DNA of 39,012 nucleotides, from the NCBI GenBank assembly GCA_905233645.1, contig CAJODZ010000009.1, forward strand, positions 1-39,012. Reading direction: 5' to 3'. The notes beneath the pieces were generated by a model. The model ran no database searches and was not told the DNA's origin. It was given only the letters and a program-made list of their open reading frames with translations. Both the position numbers and the translations under genes were made by a program. Of the stretch, positions 9,101 through 19,268 are shown in pieces; position 1 is the first letter of the stretch, and every line of letters starts with the position of its first letter. Origin of the DNA: an uncultured Synergistales bacterium (GTDB lineage Bacteria > Synergistota > Synergistia > Synergistales > Aminobacteriaceae).

Positions 9101-10651
9101 TTGCTGATGATTCAAAGACTACACCGCAGCGATCTTGGAAATTCATTAAGGACGCTGATGGAGAATGACCCCGCCTTTCGTCCAGTGGCATATTTTTCGA
9201 TGGAAGTCGGCTTGAAGGAATCGATCCCCACATATTCAGGAGGACTCGGCGTTTTAGCGGGTGATATTCTGAAGAGTGCCGCCGATTTAGGAGTACCAAT
9301 GGCCGGAGTAACGCTTTTATATAAAAAGGGCTATTTCGTTCAGGAATTTAATCAGGATGACTGGCAAAAAGAGAAACCCGTAGTTTGGGACCCATCAAAA
9401 GAATTAACAATGTTGCCAAACCGCGTCAAAATAAGTGCTCAAGGGCGCGAGGTTCAAATTGCTATTTGGGTTTATGAAATAATCGGCGCGACGGGTTATC
9501 CGTTACCTGTTTATTTCCTTGATACAGATATTGAACCCAACCACCCAGACGACCGCAAATTATGTTGGTATTTATACGGAGGCGATAATCGTTACAGATT
9601 ATGTCAAGAGCTTATTTTAGGTGTTGGCGGTTTGCGTGCGTTGAGAGATTTGGGCTACATGAATATTGATACTTTCCATTTGAACGAAGGCCATGCAGGA
9701 TTTTTAACGTTAGAGCTTATGCGTGAGCTTGGTTATTATGACCCCGATAAAATTCGCGACCAGGTTGTTTTCACGACACATACACCAGTTCCGGCAGGAC
9801 ATGACTATTTTGAGTTTAGCATGATTGACCAGGTTTTCCCTGATGAAGCGCGCAGCACAATTCACAAAATGATGCCCAACATGCCCGGAGTTTCAATGAC
9901 TGAATTAGGTTTACGCTACAGCCGTTACGTTAATGGTGTTGCTAAAAAACATGCTGAAGTTAGTAATGCAATGTTCAAAATGGAGACGGTTGACTGGATT
10001 ACAAACGGTATTCACCCCACAACATGGATTAGCTCAGGAATGCGCAAGCTTTATAATAAGCATATTCCAGGTTGGGAGTTAGACCCAGGCCGTTTAGTTC
10101 AGGCGTTGACAATTCCAAAAGATGAATTATGGGCGGCACATCAAGCAGCGAAATTAAGATTATTTGCAAGAATACTTGAAACTAACGGCGTACAGCTTGA
10201 CCCAGATGTATTAACATTAGGCTTCGCGAGAAGAGCTGCAACTTATAAACGAGCAGATTTATTATTAACGGATATAAATCGTCTTAAAAAGATTGCTGGT
10301 AATAAGCGTGTTCAGTTCGTTTTCGCAGGGAAATCTCACCCACATGATGACGGCGGCAAAAGATTATTACAAAAAATCCGTAAGGCGTCGCGTGAGCTTG
10401 AAGATGATATCCCAATAGTGTTTATTGATAATTACAATATGGAAATTGCGTCGTTATTAACTCAGGGTGTAGATGTTTGGTTAAATACTCCTGTTAGACC
10501 AAGAGAGGCCAGCGGAACGAGCGGTATGAAATGCGCAATGAATGGCATTATGAATTTCAGCGTGCTTGACGGTTGGTGGATTGAAGGTTGGATTGAAGAC
10601 GTTACAGGTTGGTCAATCGGTCCTGAACCCGTTGAGACAGAAGCTAACTGA
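9101..10651 (+). CDS. glgP: Alpha-glucan phosphorylase (GT35), N-terminal ~95% in this frame
   Basis: PVAYFSMEVGLKESIPTYSGGLGVLAGD, HLNEGHAGF, PREASGTSGMK; ends at TGA TGA in the linker after WSIGPEP. Confidence 0.93.
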   Translation: MLMIQRLHRSDLGNSLRTLMENDPAFRPVAYFSMEVGLKESIPTYSGGLGVLAGDILKSAADLGVPMAGVTLLYKKGYFVQEFNQDDWQKEKPVVWDPSKELTMLPNRVKISAQGREVQIAIWVYEIIGATGYPLPVYFLDTDIEPNHPDDRKLCWYLYGGDNRYRLCQELILGVGGLRALRDLGYMNIDTFHLNEGHAGFLTLELMRELGYYDPDKIRDQVVFTTHTPVPAGHDYFEFSMIDQVFPDEARSTIHKMMPNMPGVSMTELGLRYSRYVNGVAKKHAEVSNAMFKMETVDWITNGIHPTTWISSGMRKLYNKHIPGWELDPGRLVQALTIPKDELWAAHQAAKLRLFARILETNGVQLDPDVLTLGFARRAATYKRADLLLTDINRLKKIAGNKRVQFVFAGKSHPHDDGGKRLLQKIRKASRELEDDIPIVFIDNYNMEIASLLTQGVDVWLNTPVRPREASGTSGMKCAMNGIMNFSVLDGWWIEGWIEDVTGWSIGPEPVETEAN

Positions 10652-10844
10652 TGAAAGTCTTGACGCAAACGATTTATATGAAAAACTCGACCAAAAGGTA
10701 ATACCCACCTATTATAAAAATCATGAAAAATGGGTGGATATGATGCGCCACACGATAGCATTAGACGCGAGCTTCTTTAATACACACAGAGTAGTTCGTG
10801 AATATGCGTCGAAAGCGTATTCGATAGACTTTAGAGGAATGTAA
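10650..10844 (+). pseudogene. glgP: C-terminal segment of the same glucan phosphorylase, in the +1 frame
   Basis: DESLDANDLYEKLDQKVIPTYY...MMRHTIALDASFFNTHRVVREYASKAY is the expected C-terminal region, one frame ahead. Confidence 0.85.
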
Positions 10845-10895
10845 AAAGCAATAACGCAATAATTATTATTGAAAGGAATGTATTTTTAAGAAGCC

Positions 10896-12350
10896 ATGAC
10901 TAAAGGCAACAGGTTAAAAGTGCTGTTTGTAACAACGGAACTCGCTCCCTTTTCAAAAGTTGGGGGGCTTGGAGATGTAGCCGGTTCGTTACCCAAAGCG
11001 TTAAGTCAGGCCGGTGTCGATGTCCGTGTTGTAACTCCTGCATGGCCCGGTGTGCTTGAGAAAGTCGCTGAATCGGGATTAAAAACCACAACTTTGAAAA
11101 CGCAAGTTTATGCGGCTTATGACTGGCGTATACACTCTGCTACGGTTATCAAAGCTGAAGTTAAAGGAGTTCCGACGTATTTTTTAAAATCCGATGATTA
11201 CGCTGGCGATATGTATCCCTCGCAATTAAATTATTGGACTGCTTCGCCTTTTGCTGTATTTTGTATGCAGGCGTTAGAGTTAAAAAATGCTGTGGACTGG
11301 GAACCTGATATTTATCATTGTCATGATTGGACTTCAGCATTTTTGCCGTGTTCGTTAGCTTGGCATCGTTATTATCGTCAAGTTGGTGGCCGGAGCATTA
11401 TGACTTTGCATAACGTAGCTTATCAAGGAATTTTTGAACCGTCGCCGTTTTTGGAAGCGTCAGGGCTTGAGCCTTGGAGTTTCAGCTCGTCAACAATGGA
11501 ATTTTACGGACAAGTTAATTTATTAAAAGGCGGTATCGTTGCGGCTACGGCTGTTACGACTGTTTCGCCAACGTATGCCGGAGAAATTCAGACGTATGAA
11601 TCGACGCGCGAGCTTTCAGGAATTTTATATCAGCAAAGAAGTAAATTACGCGGCATTTTAAACGGACTTGACACAAAATATTGGGACGCTGAGAAAGATA
11701 AACTAATTCCCAAAAATTTCAGCGTCAAAGATTTAAAGGGTAAATCAGCCTGCAGAAGAGAATTATTAGAGCGTGCTGGTTTTGACACCGGAACGGACGC
11801 GCCTATAATCGTCGGGGTCAGCCGTCTTGTTGAGCAAAAAGGCTTTGACCTCGTTCTGAACGGAATAAATGAGATAAAAGCAATGGGCGCGAAGTTAATA
11901 ATTTTGGGGTCGGGTCAAGACTGGATTGAGAATGGATTAAACCAGGCAGCTGAAGCAAATCCCGACAGCATAAAATTTTTCAGGGGTTACGATGAGCCGT
12001 TATCACATGTTTTATATTCAGGCGGCGACATATTTTTAATGCCGTCAGTTTTTGAGCCGTGTGGTTTATCGCAGATGATTTCGATGAGATACGGGACAGT
12101 TCCTGTAGCTCGTGAAGTTGGAGGCTTACGCGACACTGTATTTGATGTTGACAGACCTGAAGGCGGTAACGGATTTACTTTCCAGACCTGCGACACTGAA
12201 GGCATGTTATGGGCATTGAGGCGCGCTGTTGAGCGTTACCGTAATAAAGATGCCTGGCAGGAAATAATGCTTGAAGGAATGCGCGAAGATTTTACTTGGG
12301 ATAAATCAGCTCTGTTATATAAAGAGTTATACGAAGATTTGATGCAATAA
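10896..12350 (+). CDS. glgA: Glycogen synthase
   Basis: LKVLFVTTELAPFSKVGGLGDVAGSLPKAL, FMPSVFEPCGLSQMISMRYGTVPVAREVGGLRDTV. Confidence 0.97.
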   Translation: MTKGNRLKVLFVTTELAPFSKVGGLGDVAGSLPKALSQAGVDVRVVTPAWPGVLEKVAESGLKTTTLKTQVYAAYDWRIHSATVIKAEVKGVPTYFLKSDDYAGDMYPSQLNYWTASPFAVFCMQALELKNAVDWEPDIYHCHDWTSAFLPCSLAWHRYYRQVGGRSIMTLHNVAYQGIFEPSPFLEASGLEPWSFSSSTMEFYGQVNLLKGGIVAATAVTTVSPTYAGEIQTYESTRELSGILYQQRSKLRGILNGLDTKYWDAEKDKLIPKNFSVKDLKGKSACRRELLERAGFDTGTDAPIIVGVSRLVEQKGFDLVLNGINEIKAMGAKLIILGSGQDWIENGLNQAAEANPDSIKFFRGYDEPLSHVLYSGGDIFLMPSVFEPCGLSQMISMRYGTVPVAREVGGLRDTVFDVDRPEGGNGFTFQTCDTEGMLWALRRAVERYRNKDAWQEIMLEGMREDFTWDKSALLYKELYEDLMQ

Positions 12351-12363
12351 TAGTTAAAAATTT

Positions 12364-12419
12364 TTCCTCCTGTTGAAAGCCCGTTTGATTAAAAAATTTT
12401 TGACAGGAGGAATTTTTTT
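12364..12419 (+). terminator. Rho-independent terminator after glgA
   Basis: TTCCTCCTGT ... ACAGGAGGAA perfect 10 bp stem followed by TTTTTTT; long (~29 nt) loop. Confidence 0.7.
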
Positions 12420-12456
12420 ATAGACATTTTCAAATTTAAAAGGGGGATTTTTCAGC

Positions 12457-13782
12457 ATGTACACAGGCAAACACGGACGAGTATTAGGAATAGTCTTAGC
12501 TGGCGGCAAAGGTGAACGCTTAATGCCTTTAACCCGTTACCGTGCGAAACCAGCGGTATATTTTGCGGCGAAGTATCGTATTATTGATTTTGCTCTATCT
12601 AATTTAATCAACAGCGGTATTTACTCGGTATATGTTCTTGTCCAATTTAAGAGCCAGTCCTTAAATGAACATATCGAGCGCGGCTGGCAGTTTGGCGGAG
12701 CTATGAGGGGTCGTGACTTCTTTGTAACATTAGTTCCTGCTCAGATGTGGAGCGGTGAGCATTGGTTTCAAGGGACGGCCGACGCTGTTTATCAGGCAAT
12801 GCATTTAATCACCCGTTACAGAGCTGACAGAGTTTGTATTTTTGCGGCAGACCACATTTACAAAATGGACGTTGACCAAATGTTAGCGTGGCACGTTGCT
12901 CAAAAAGCAGATGTTACGATTGCGGCGAACGTTGTTCCAGTTGAGGACGCTACGCAATTCGGCTGTATCAGAACTGACAAGAACGGCAGAATTTTAGAGT
13001 TCATGGAAAAACCTGCTAACCCTCCTGAAATTCCAGATAAACCCGGTTATAGTTATGTCTCAATGGGAAATTATGTTTTTGAGCGTAAAGTACTTGAGGA
13101 AGCATTAAACTCAGACGCTATGCAAGAGACGAGCCATGATTTTGGTAAAGACATTATCCCGAACTTAGTTGAGCACGGAATGAAAGTTTGCGCGTATGAT
13201 TTTTCGACGAACGTTTTGCCTCATCCAAGTGCAGAAATCGAATTAGTTCATCAATGGCGCACTGATAAACCGTATTGGCGCGACGTAGGAACTTTACAAG
13301 CTTACTGGCAAGCGCACATGGAGTTAATAGGCCATGAATCCGAAATGACGCTTTATAATCCTATGTGGCCGATTAGAACTGTATCATTTGGTGATCCCCC
13401 GTCCTATTGTTATCCTGACAGCGGCCATGAATGCAATATTAACCGTGTTATGTTGTCAGAAGGCAGCCGTATTTTTGGTGCGTCGGTAACAAATTCAGTT
13501 TTAGCGCGTAACTGTTTAATTCAGGCTGGTTCAGTAGTCGAAGAGAGTATTATTGGCCATGATGTTGTCATAGGTCGTAATTGCCGCATTAAAAAAGCGA
13601 TTATCGACGGTCATAATATTATTCCGGACGGAACAGTAATCGGCGAAGACCCAGAACAAGACGCGAAAAATTATTATGTTGATCCAAAATCGGGACTTGT
13701 TGTTGCCGGAGTACCTAAAGCGTTTTATCAATCAGGTAACGACGACAGTGAAGAGGCCGCGAGCTGGGATTCAATGGGCTAA
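12457..13782 (+). CDS. glgC: Glucose-1-phosphate adenylyltransferase
   Basis: GIVLAGGKGERLMPLTRYRAKPAVYFAAKYRIIDFALSNLINSGI. Confidence 0.97.
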   Translation: MYTGKHGRVLGIVLAGGKGERLMPLTRYRAKPAVYFAAKYRIIDFALSNLINSGIYSVYVLVQFKSQSLNEHIERGWQFGGAMRGRDFFVTLVPAQMWSGEHWFQGTADAVYQAMHLITRYRADRVCIFAADHIYKMDVDQMLAWHVAQKADVTIAANVVPVEDATQFGCIRTDKNGRILEFMEKPANPPEIPDKPGYSYVSMGNYVFERKVLEEALNSDAMQETSHDFGKDIIPNLVEHGMKVCAYDFSTNVLPHPSAEIELVHQWRTDKPYWRDVGTLQAYWQAHMELIGHESEMTLYNPMWPIRTVSFGDPPSYCYPDSGHECNINRVMLSEGSRIFGASVTNSVLARNCLIQAGSVVEESIIGHDVVIGRNCRIKKAIIDGHNIIPDGTVIGEDPEQDAKNYYVDPKSGLVVAGVPKAFYQSGNDDSEEAASWDSMG

Positions 13783-13810
13783 AGAACGTTTTATAAATTT
13801 GAAAAATTTT

Positions 13811-13840
13811 ACCCCTCAGTTCAAAGCTGAGGGGTTTTTG
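13811..13840 (+). terminator. Rho-independent terminator after glgC
   Basis: ACCCCTCAG-TTCAAAG-CTGAGGGGT-TTTTG, perfect 9 bp stem; between convergent genes. Confidence 0.92.
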
Positions 13841-13849
13841 TTTAAATTT

Positions 13850-15721
13850 TTAGAATGGCTGAATTTCGCTAAACGTAATTTTTAAATTTGAGGCATAACA
13901 TTTTAGGCCAGCGCCTTTTAAATTTGCGCCGTAAAATCTGATTGATTTGACACGCTTAATATTAAAATCGCCGTTCATGAATTTTTCAAAGTCGTTCATG
14001 TCTAATAAAATATTGCTAATGATTACGTCGTTGTTTAAATTATCAGGGACTACGCGCCTTTTTTCTATAGTCCCGTCGTAATATTCAATTTCAGCGAAAA
14101 CACTTGGAATATAAAATAACGCTTTCATAATTTTCCCAAATAAACTCAATTTAAAATCTACGCGCATTGTGCAAAATTTATCAGCCGGAATTTCGATGAC
14201 TTCACTTGAATTTATTTCGCGCGTTTCAAACTCTTTAAGAGCTTTAATTTTGGGGGTTGAACGTTCAAGCAAGAATATATTATTTTTAGGGTCATACAAT
14301 TTAATTTTATAATGCGAATATATTGCAAGCCAAGTCGATGGACATTCAATCAATGAAAATCTTCCGTCTATAGCACCCATGTTAAAAATTAAAAATTCCG
14401 GAGCTTTATTATCATCATTAAAAAATTCAGCATTCAAATTATCAAGCCATGGTGTATATGCGCTATAAGCTTGAAAAATCGGCATTGCTTTAAAATTTTC
14501 AGGGCTATCAAATGAATATGCAAGCTCAGTAGGGTAAATAGAATAAGTTTTACCTTTAATAGCTTCCTTAAAATCATTATTTAATTTTAATTCACGAGCA
14601 TCAACTATTTTACTGACCTTAACGATTGACTTTACATTATCATAAAAATGCACAAAAGGGTTTGTAAACGGATTATTTGACGAAATTAAAAACATAAACG
14701 CGAACAAATAATAAGTGTGCTTACGTTTTATGCTGAGTACATTTAAATTCAACGGCATAAATAAAATAAACAACGATAAATAAACGCTCAACGCCGGAAC
14801 TATTATCATGTGCCGAACAAATAATAAATGTTTCAAAGCCATACACAGCGGAAATAAAAATAAAAGCGTTATTGCAACGTTTTTAAGATTAAAAATTTCA
14901 GGCCATGCAAATTTTTTAACGAAATAAATAAAAATAAACGTATAACCAATCAAAACAGGTACAAACGGTTTATTAAAAGGCATTCCCATAGCTGAAATAT
15001 AACCTGTTGAAATTTCTGATGCACCTTTTATATAAAAATATAATTCGTTTAAACTTGGGTTATAAATTAGCCATATAACTAAAAATATAGTTGGAACTGA
15101 TATCATTCCGGCCATGTATTGAAAAATTTTGTCCCGCCGTATAAAAATCGCGGTAAAACTAAAAATAAAAAGTAATGCTAAATTCGCAGCACCTGAATTA
15201 AATTTCGTAAACGCTGAAAAAATAGTAATAAAAACAGCAAGCCAGTAAAAAATATTATTTCCGCCGTTCAGACAAATTAAAAGCATTGTCAAAATCAAAA
15301 TAGTGAGTATATATTCAGGAAGTATCCAACCTGTTAAATAAGCGTAATATAAAAATACTAACGCAACGAAAATGTTACTGACATGTGAATTTAAATGCTC
15401 AAGTTTTTTTGAAAATAATGCATATGAAAAAGTGAAGCAAGTTAGTAAAGTAATCGCACACCAAAAATAAAATGCAAATTGTGTTAGATTTACGTCAACA
15501 TTGCAAAATGCAAACAACCAACCTAACGGCCCATAGGTAAAAATAATATTTTTCCCCCATAATCTTCCTTGAGAGAAAAATTTATTAACAGCATACACCC
15601 ACGACGCATCAAGGCCGCTGACTACATTGGATACATTGAAAAAAAACGCTAAAGCTCCGAATAATGCAATATAAAAAATTTTGACAGCATTTAATTCGAT
15701 TTTTGCTAAAAATTTTTTCAT
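13850..15721 (-). CDS. Multi-pass integral membrane protein, possibly glycosyltransferase/polymerase-like
   Basis: 623 aa with many hydrophobic segments; directly upstream genes are GT2, epimerase and nucleotide-sugar dehydrogenase. Confidence 0.7.
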   Translation of the reverse strand: MKKFLAKIELNAVKIFYIALFGALAFFFNVSNVVSGLDASWVYAVNKFFSQGRLWGKNIIFTYGPLGWLFAFCNVDVNLTQFAFYFWCAITLLTCFTFSYALFSKKLEHLNSHVSNIFVALVFLYYAYLTGWILPEYILTILILTMLLICLNGGNNIFYWLAVFITIFSAFTKFNSGAANLALLFIFSFTAIFIRRDKIFQYMAGMISVPTIFLVIWLIYNPSLNELYFYIKGASEISTGYISAMGMPFNKPFVPVLIGYTFIFIYFVKKFAWPEIFNLKNVAITLLFLFPLCMALKHLLFVRHMIIVPALSVYLSLFILFMPLNLNVLSIKRKHTYYLFAFMFLISSNNPFTNPFVHFYDNVKSIVKVSKIVDARELKLNNDFKEAIKGKTYSIYPTELAYSFDSPENFKAMPIFQAYSAYTPWLDNLNAEFFNDDNKAPEFLIFNMGAIDGRFSLIECPSTWLAIYSHYKIKLYDPKNNIFLLERSTPKIKALKEFETREINSSEVIEIPADKFCTMRVDFKLSLFGKIMKALFYIPSVFAEIEYYDGTIEKRRVVPDNLNNDVIISNILLDMNDFEKFMNGDFNIKRVKSIRFYGANLKGAGLKCYASNLKITFSEIQPF

Positions 15722-15742
15722 GGTGAGTTTTATATTCCTTTG

Positions 15743-16471
15743 CTACTTAAAAATTCTTTTAAATCCGACACTAAACGATTTGAGAAACCATTTAAAATAT
15801 GACGGTAACCAAGCAATTATTTTAAATCGTGATTGACCATTCGTGCGGTCATGCCATGTTGTTGGAACTTCAGAAATATTTAATCCCATTGAATAAGCTT
15901 TCACAACAAGTTCAAGCCCTAATTCAAATCCTCCGTTACTTTCGATTTTAACGGTGTTTAAAAACTCTTTGCGGTAAAGTTTAAAACTGTTCGTCGCGTC
16001 ATTAGTTGGAACTCCAGCAAAATAATGCATGATTAAGCACGCCGTTTTTGACATTAAACCTTTGATGAATGGCCCTCCGATTTGAGCACCGCCTTTCATG
16101 TAACGCGAGCCACAAACTATTGCAGAATTATTTTTTTCAGCAATGTCGAGCATTTTATTTATTGTTTCGGGGTCATCTGACATGTCGGCCATAGTTACGA
16201 GCGCATATTTTGTGTTTGCATATTCAAGTCCTGTTTTAATTGCATTTAAAGCACCGCGCCCGTATTTATTTTTAACAAGCTTAATTTCAGGTACGGTGTT
16301 TTTAATTTCATTGACCGCCGGAATAGTGTTATCTTCATCAAAATCGTAAACAATTAAAATTTTTAAATCATGCTTAACAACCTTTTTGATAGCCAAAGCC
16401 AGCGGTTTTATATTTTCGCCTTCGTTATAAACAGGAATTACAATGCTTAATAACGTGTTAGATTGCATCAT
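15743..16471 (-). CDS. GT2-family glycosyltransferase (dolichyl-phosphate mannosyltransferase-like)
   Basis: LSIVIPVYNEGENIKPLA, MADMSDDPE, CGSRYMKGG. Confidence 0.9.
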   Translation of the reverse strand: MMQSNTLLSIVIPVYNEGENIKPLALAIKKVVKHDLKILIVYDFDEDNTIPAVNEIKNTVPEIKLVKNKYGRGALNAIKTGLEYANTKYALVTMADMSDDPETINKMLDIAEKNNSAIVCGSRYMKGGAQIGGPFIKGLMSKTACLIMHYFAGVPTNDATNSFKLYRKEFLNTVKIESNGGFELGLELVVKAYSMGLNISEVPTTWHDRTNGQSRFKIIAWLPSYFKWFLKSFSVGFKRIFK

Positions 16472-17480
16472 TTTTAATTTGTTCTCTTATCCAAGGAATG
16501 ACTTCATCTAGAATTTGTGAGAGCGTCGTTTCAGCTTTGAAGCCTAATAATTTTTCAGCTTTCTCAACTGACGGAACTCTATTTTGAACGTCATATTTAA
16601 AAGGCTCATCACTAACATAGTTAAATGGAATTTCATCACCGTGAATTTTTTGCCAGATAACTTTTGCAAGCTCTAAAACACTTGTTGAAACGGGCGTAGA
16701 TAAATTGAAATCCTGATTTATTGCGTTATCGCTTTCAATACACTTTCTAATTCCGCGTGCTAAATCTCCGCCGTAAGTGTAATGCCTGACTTGATTGCCT
16801 TTGCCTAAAATGTGTAAAGGATTTTGCCCCTTAAGAACTTTTTGAACTAAATCCGGTACAACGTGGCTCATCGCGAGTTTTATATTTCCGGATAATATTT
16901 CACTATCACATAACGCACGTTTTTCACCAGTTCCAACACAATTAAACGGTCTAATAATCGTATAAGGCAGTCCGTATTGTTCAAATGCACCTTGAGCGTA
17001 ATATTCACAGGCTAATTTTTGAAAACCGTATGTGCTTTGAGGCGGCGGACATTGTCTTTCATCACCTTCGACGCTTGGAAATTTCTCAGTGCTTTCAAAA
17101 ACCATGCTCGAACTTAAGATATTTATCTTCCTCAGATGTTTGTTTTTAAAAGCCCATACAGCCGCGTCAAAGGTTGAAGCAGTAATGCGTTCGTTTTCAG
17201 CAAGTAAATCATAAGCAAAGCGGTGAAAATAAGGTATTCCGCCAATCATCGCCGCAGCCCCTAAAACTTGGTCGCAGTCTGAAATTAACTCTTTCATTAA
17301 GTCAACGTCTTTAGCATCGCCCTGAACAAATTTATAATTCGGGTGATCGTCGTACGATTTTTGAACAGGCCCGTACTTTGAAAAATTATCAATGCCGACA
17401 ACTTCATGACCGCGTTCAAGTAAATCTTCTACCAAATAACCGCATATAAAACCAGCTGAACCTGTAACTAAAATTTTCAT
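16458..17480 (-). CDS. NAD-dependent epimerase/dehydratase (extended SDR)
   Basis: MKILVTGSAGFICGYLVEDLLERGHEVVGIDNFSKYG; STYGFQKLACEYY. Confidence 0.93.
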   Translation of the reverse strand: MKILVTGSAGFICGYLVEDLLERGHEVVGIDNFSKYGPVQKSYDDHPNYKFVQGDAKDVDLMKELISDCDQVLGAAAMIGGIPYFHRFAYDLLAENERITASTFDAAVWAFKNKHLRKINILSSSMVFESTEKFPSVEGDERQCPPPQSTYGFQKLACEYYAQGAFEQYGLPYTIIRPFNCVGTGEKRALCDSEILSGNIKLAMSHVVPDLVQKVLKGQNPLHILGKGNQVRHYTYGGDLARGIRKCIESDNAINQDFNLSTPVSTSVLELAKVIWQKIHGDEIPFNYVSDEPFKYDVQNRVPSVEKAEKLLGFKAETTLSQILDEVIPWIREQIKNDAI

Positions 17481-17482
17481 GC

Positions 17483-18661
17483 TTATTTATTCCTCCAAAC
17501 GTTCCAGCAATCGACAAAAGGAACATCAATTTTTAAATCTAAATACTCTTTATGAGGTACGCCCAAAATAACACCGTCAGCACGTTTTAAAATTTCATCA
17601 AGCGGTTCAGTGTTTAAATAAGGGTCATGAATTAACGGGATGGCCATTTTAAACTCAAGGACTTTTTTAACTTTAAATGAGAGACTTTCTCGCGTGTCGT
17701 CATTATTAGCTTTGAATGCCATACCTAAAATTGCGATGTTTTTATCTTTCAAGCTTTGCATCTTCTTTTCAAGCTGACCAACTACGAAATCAGGTAACCC
17801 CTCATTAACGAGCATTCCCGCTTGGCCTAAAAAGAATTTATTGTTGTAAAACGCTGATAATTGCATTGTGTCCTTAAATAAACACGGTCCAGCAGCAAAA
17901 CCTGCACGTGCAAAATGTTTAGCTCTAGGGTAATCATCAGAAAGTGCGTCTAAAATTTTATAGAAATCATAGCCACGCTCTTCGACCATCATATAAAATT
18001 GGTTAGCTATAGCAAACTCAAGATAACGCCAAGAATTAGTCATCAATTTTGCGAGCTCGGCCTCTTCTAATTCGAGTTTAATAATTTTGGGGGCAATATT
18101 GCTAAAAATTTCCGAAGCTTCCTCAAATGCTTTATCGTTATTTGCTGAAACGAGCTGAGGCAACGTGAAAATTTCTTCAATGCCTTTACCTTGTACAATT
18201 CTTTCGGGACAGAACGCTAATTTACACGGCGCATTAAAACTTTTTACGAGCATATTTTCAACGACTTTAGACACACCTGGGAAAATCGTACTGCGTAAAA
18301 TTATTAGCTGGTCAGGATTTAAATACGGCAAATATAATTTTATGACTTTGAGAACATCGTTAATTTTAGGATTTAAATGTTCGTCAACTGGAGTACCTGT
18401 AACAAAAATAACCGCATCAGAATTTTTAACAGCGCTCATATCCTTTGTGGCTCTTAATTTTTTATTAGCTAAGCATTTTTTTAAAAGCTCTTCCGCGCCG
18501 GCTTCTTGAAATGGGACGCAACCACTGTTAATTTTATTTATAACGTCGTCGTTTATATCAACAAGAGTAATATTACCCTCTGTATTTTTACCGAAAGATA
18601 GGGCTACTCCCAATGGGAAACCAACATGACCGCAGCCACCGATAATGCAAATTTTTTTCAT
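17483..18661 (-). CDS. UDP-glucose/GDP-mannose dehydrogenase family protein
   Basis: KKICIIGGCGHVGFPLGVALS, FCPERIVQGKG, GMAFKANNDDTRES. Confidence 0.92.
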   Translation of the reverse strand: MKKICIIGGCGHVGFPLGVALSFGKNTEGNITLVDINDDVINKINSGCVPFQEAGAEELLKKCLANKKLRATKDMSAVKNSDAVIFVTGTPVDEHLNPKINDVLKVIKLYLPYLNPDQLIILRSTIFPGVSKVVENMLVKSFNAPCKLAFCPERIVQGKGIEEIFTLPQLVSANNDKAFEEASEIFSNIAPKIIKLELEEAELAKLMTNSWRYLEFAIANQFYMMVEERGYDFYKILDALSDDYPRAKHFARAGFAAGPCLFKDTMQLSAFYNNKFFLGQAGMLVNEGLPDFVVGQLEKKMQSLKDKNIAILGMAFKANNDDTRESLSFKVKKVLEFKMAIPLIHDPYLNTEPLDEILKRADGVILGVPHKEYLDLKIDVPFVDCWNVWRNK

Positions 18662-18741
18662 GATAATAATTAAAAACCTCCTAAACTTTATAAATTTTAG
18701 CTCATTATTAGTTTTCGGAGAGAAATAAATATTTTTAACAT

Positions 18742-18776
18742 AAAAAATCCCCCCGTTATAATTTTCTGCGGAGGGA
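18742..18776 (-). terminator. Rho-independent terminator after the ferritin-like gene
   Basis: Minus strand TCCCTCCG(C)...CGGGGGGA followed by TTTTTT. Confidence 0.75.
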
Positions 18777-18806
18777 AATTTTTTAAATATATTCTAGAAA
18801 ACTGGA

Positions 18807-19268
18807 TTATTTTACAAAAGAGTTATACCAGTTTTCGCGGCCAATGAGTTTAATGAGTTCAAGCTGCTGTCCGCCCCAGTACATGTCCTCTTCTTCGTCC
18901 TTGTAATAATCTTTGAGCATGTCGTAGGTCGTGACATCGCATTTCGCTGTTTCCATGATACCAGCAAGCCACGCTAAACCGTCTTTTGAGACCTGTAAAT
19001 CATATTTCACAAATTCGAGCGCGTCGCAACAAACAGGAGCGTCTTTTTTATCTCCATTCTTGACTTCTCCGCCTAAATCTAAAATTCTATCGACGCACTT
19101 AATGACATAGCCTCTTTCTTCTTCGGCATGTTCAGCGTATTTGTCAGCTAACTTTTCTAAACCCTGCGATGCAAAAATTCTTGACTGAATTGCATGTCCG
19201 TCGGCCTGTTGGGCAAGCTGAGTTACAATTTCCTGAAGTCCTGCAATAATTTTTTCTTTGTCTGACAT
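18807..19268 (-). CDS. Ferritin-like (four-helix, Glu-rich) protein
   Basis: Helical; EHAEEERGYV and YKDEEEDMYW carboxylate motifs. Confidence 0.75.
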   Translation of the reverse strand: MSDKEKIIAGLQEIVTQLAQQADGHAIQSRIFASQGLEKLADKYAEHAEEERGYVIKCVDRILDLGGEVKNGDKKDAPVCCDALEFVKYDLQVSKDGLAWLAGIMETAKCDVTTYDMLKDYYKDEEEDMYWGGQQLELIKLIGRENWYNSFVK

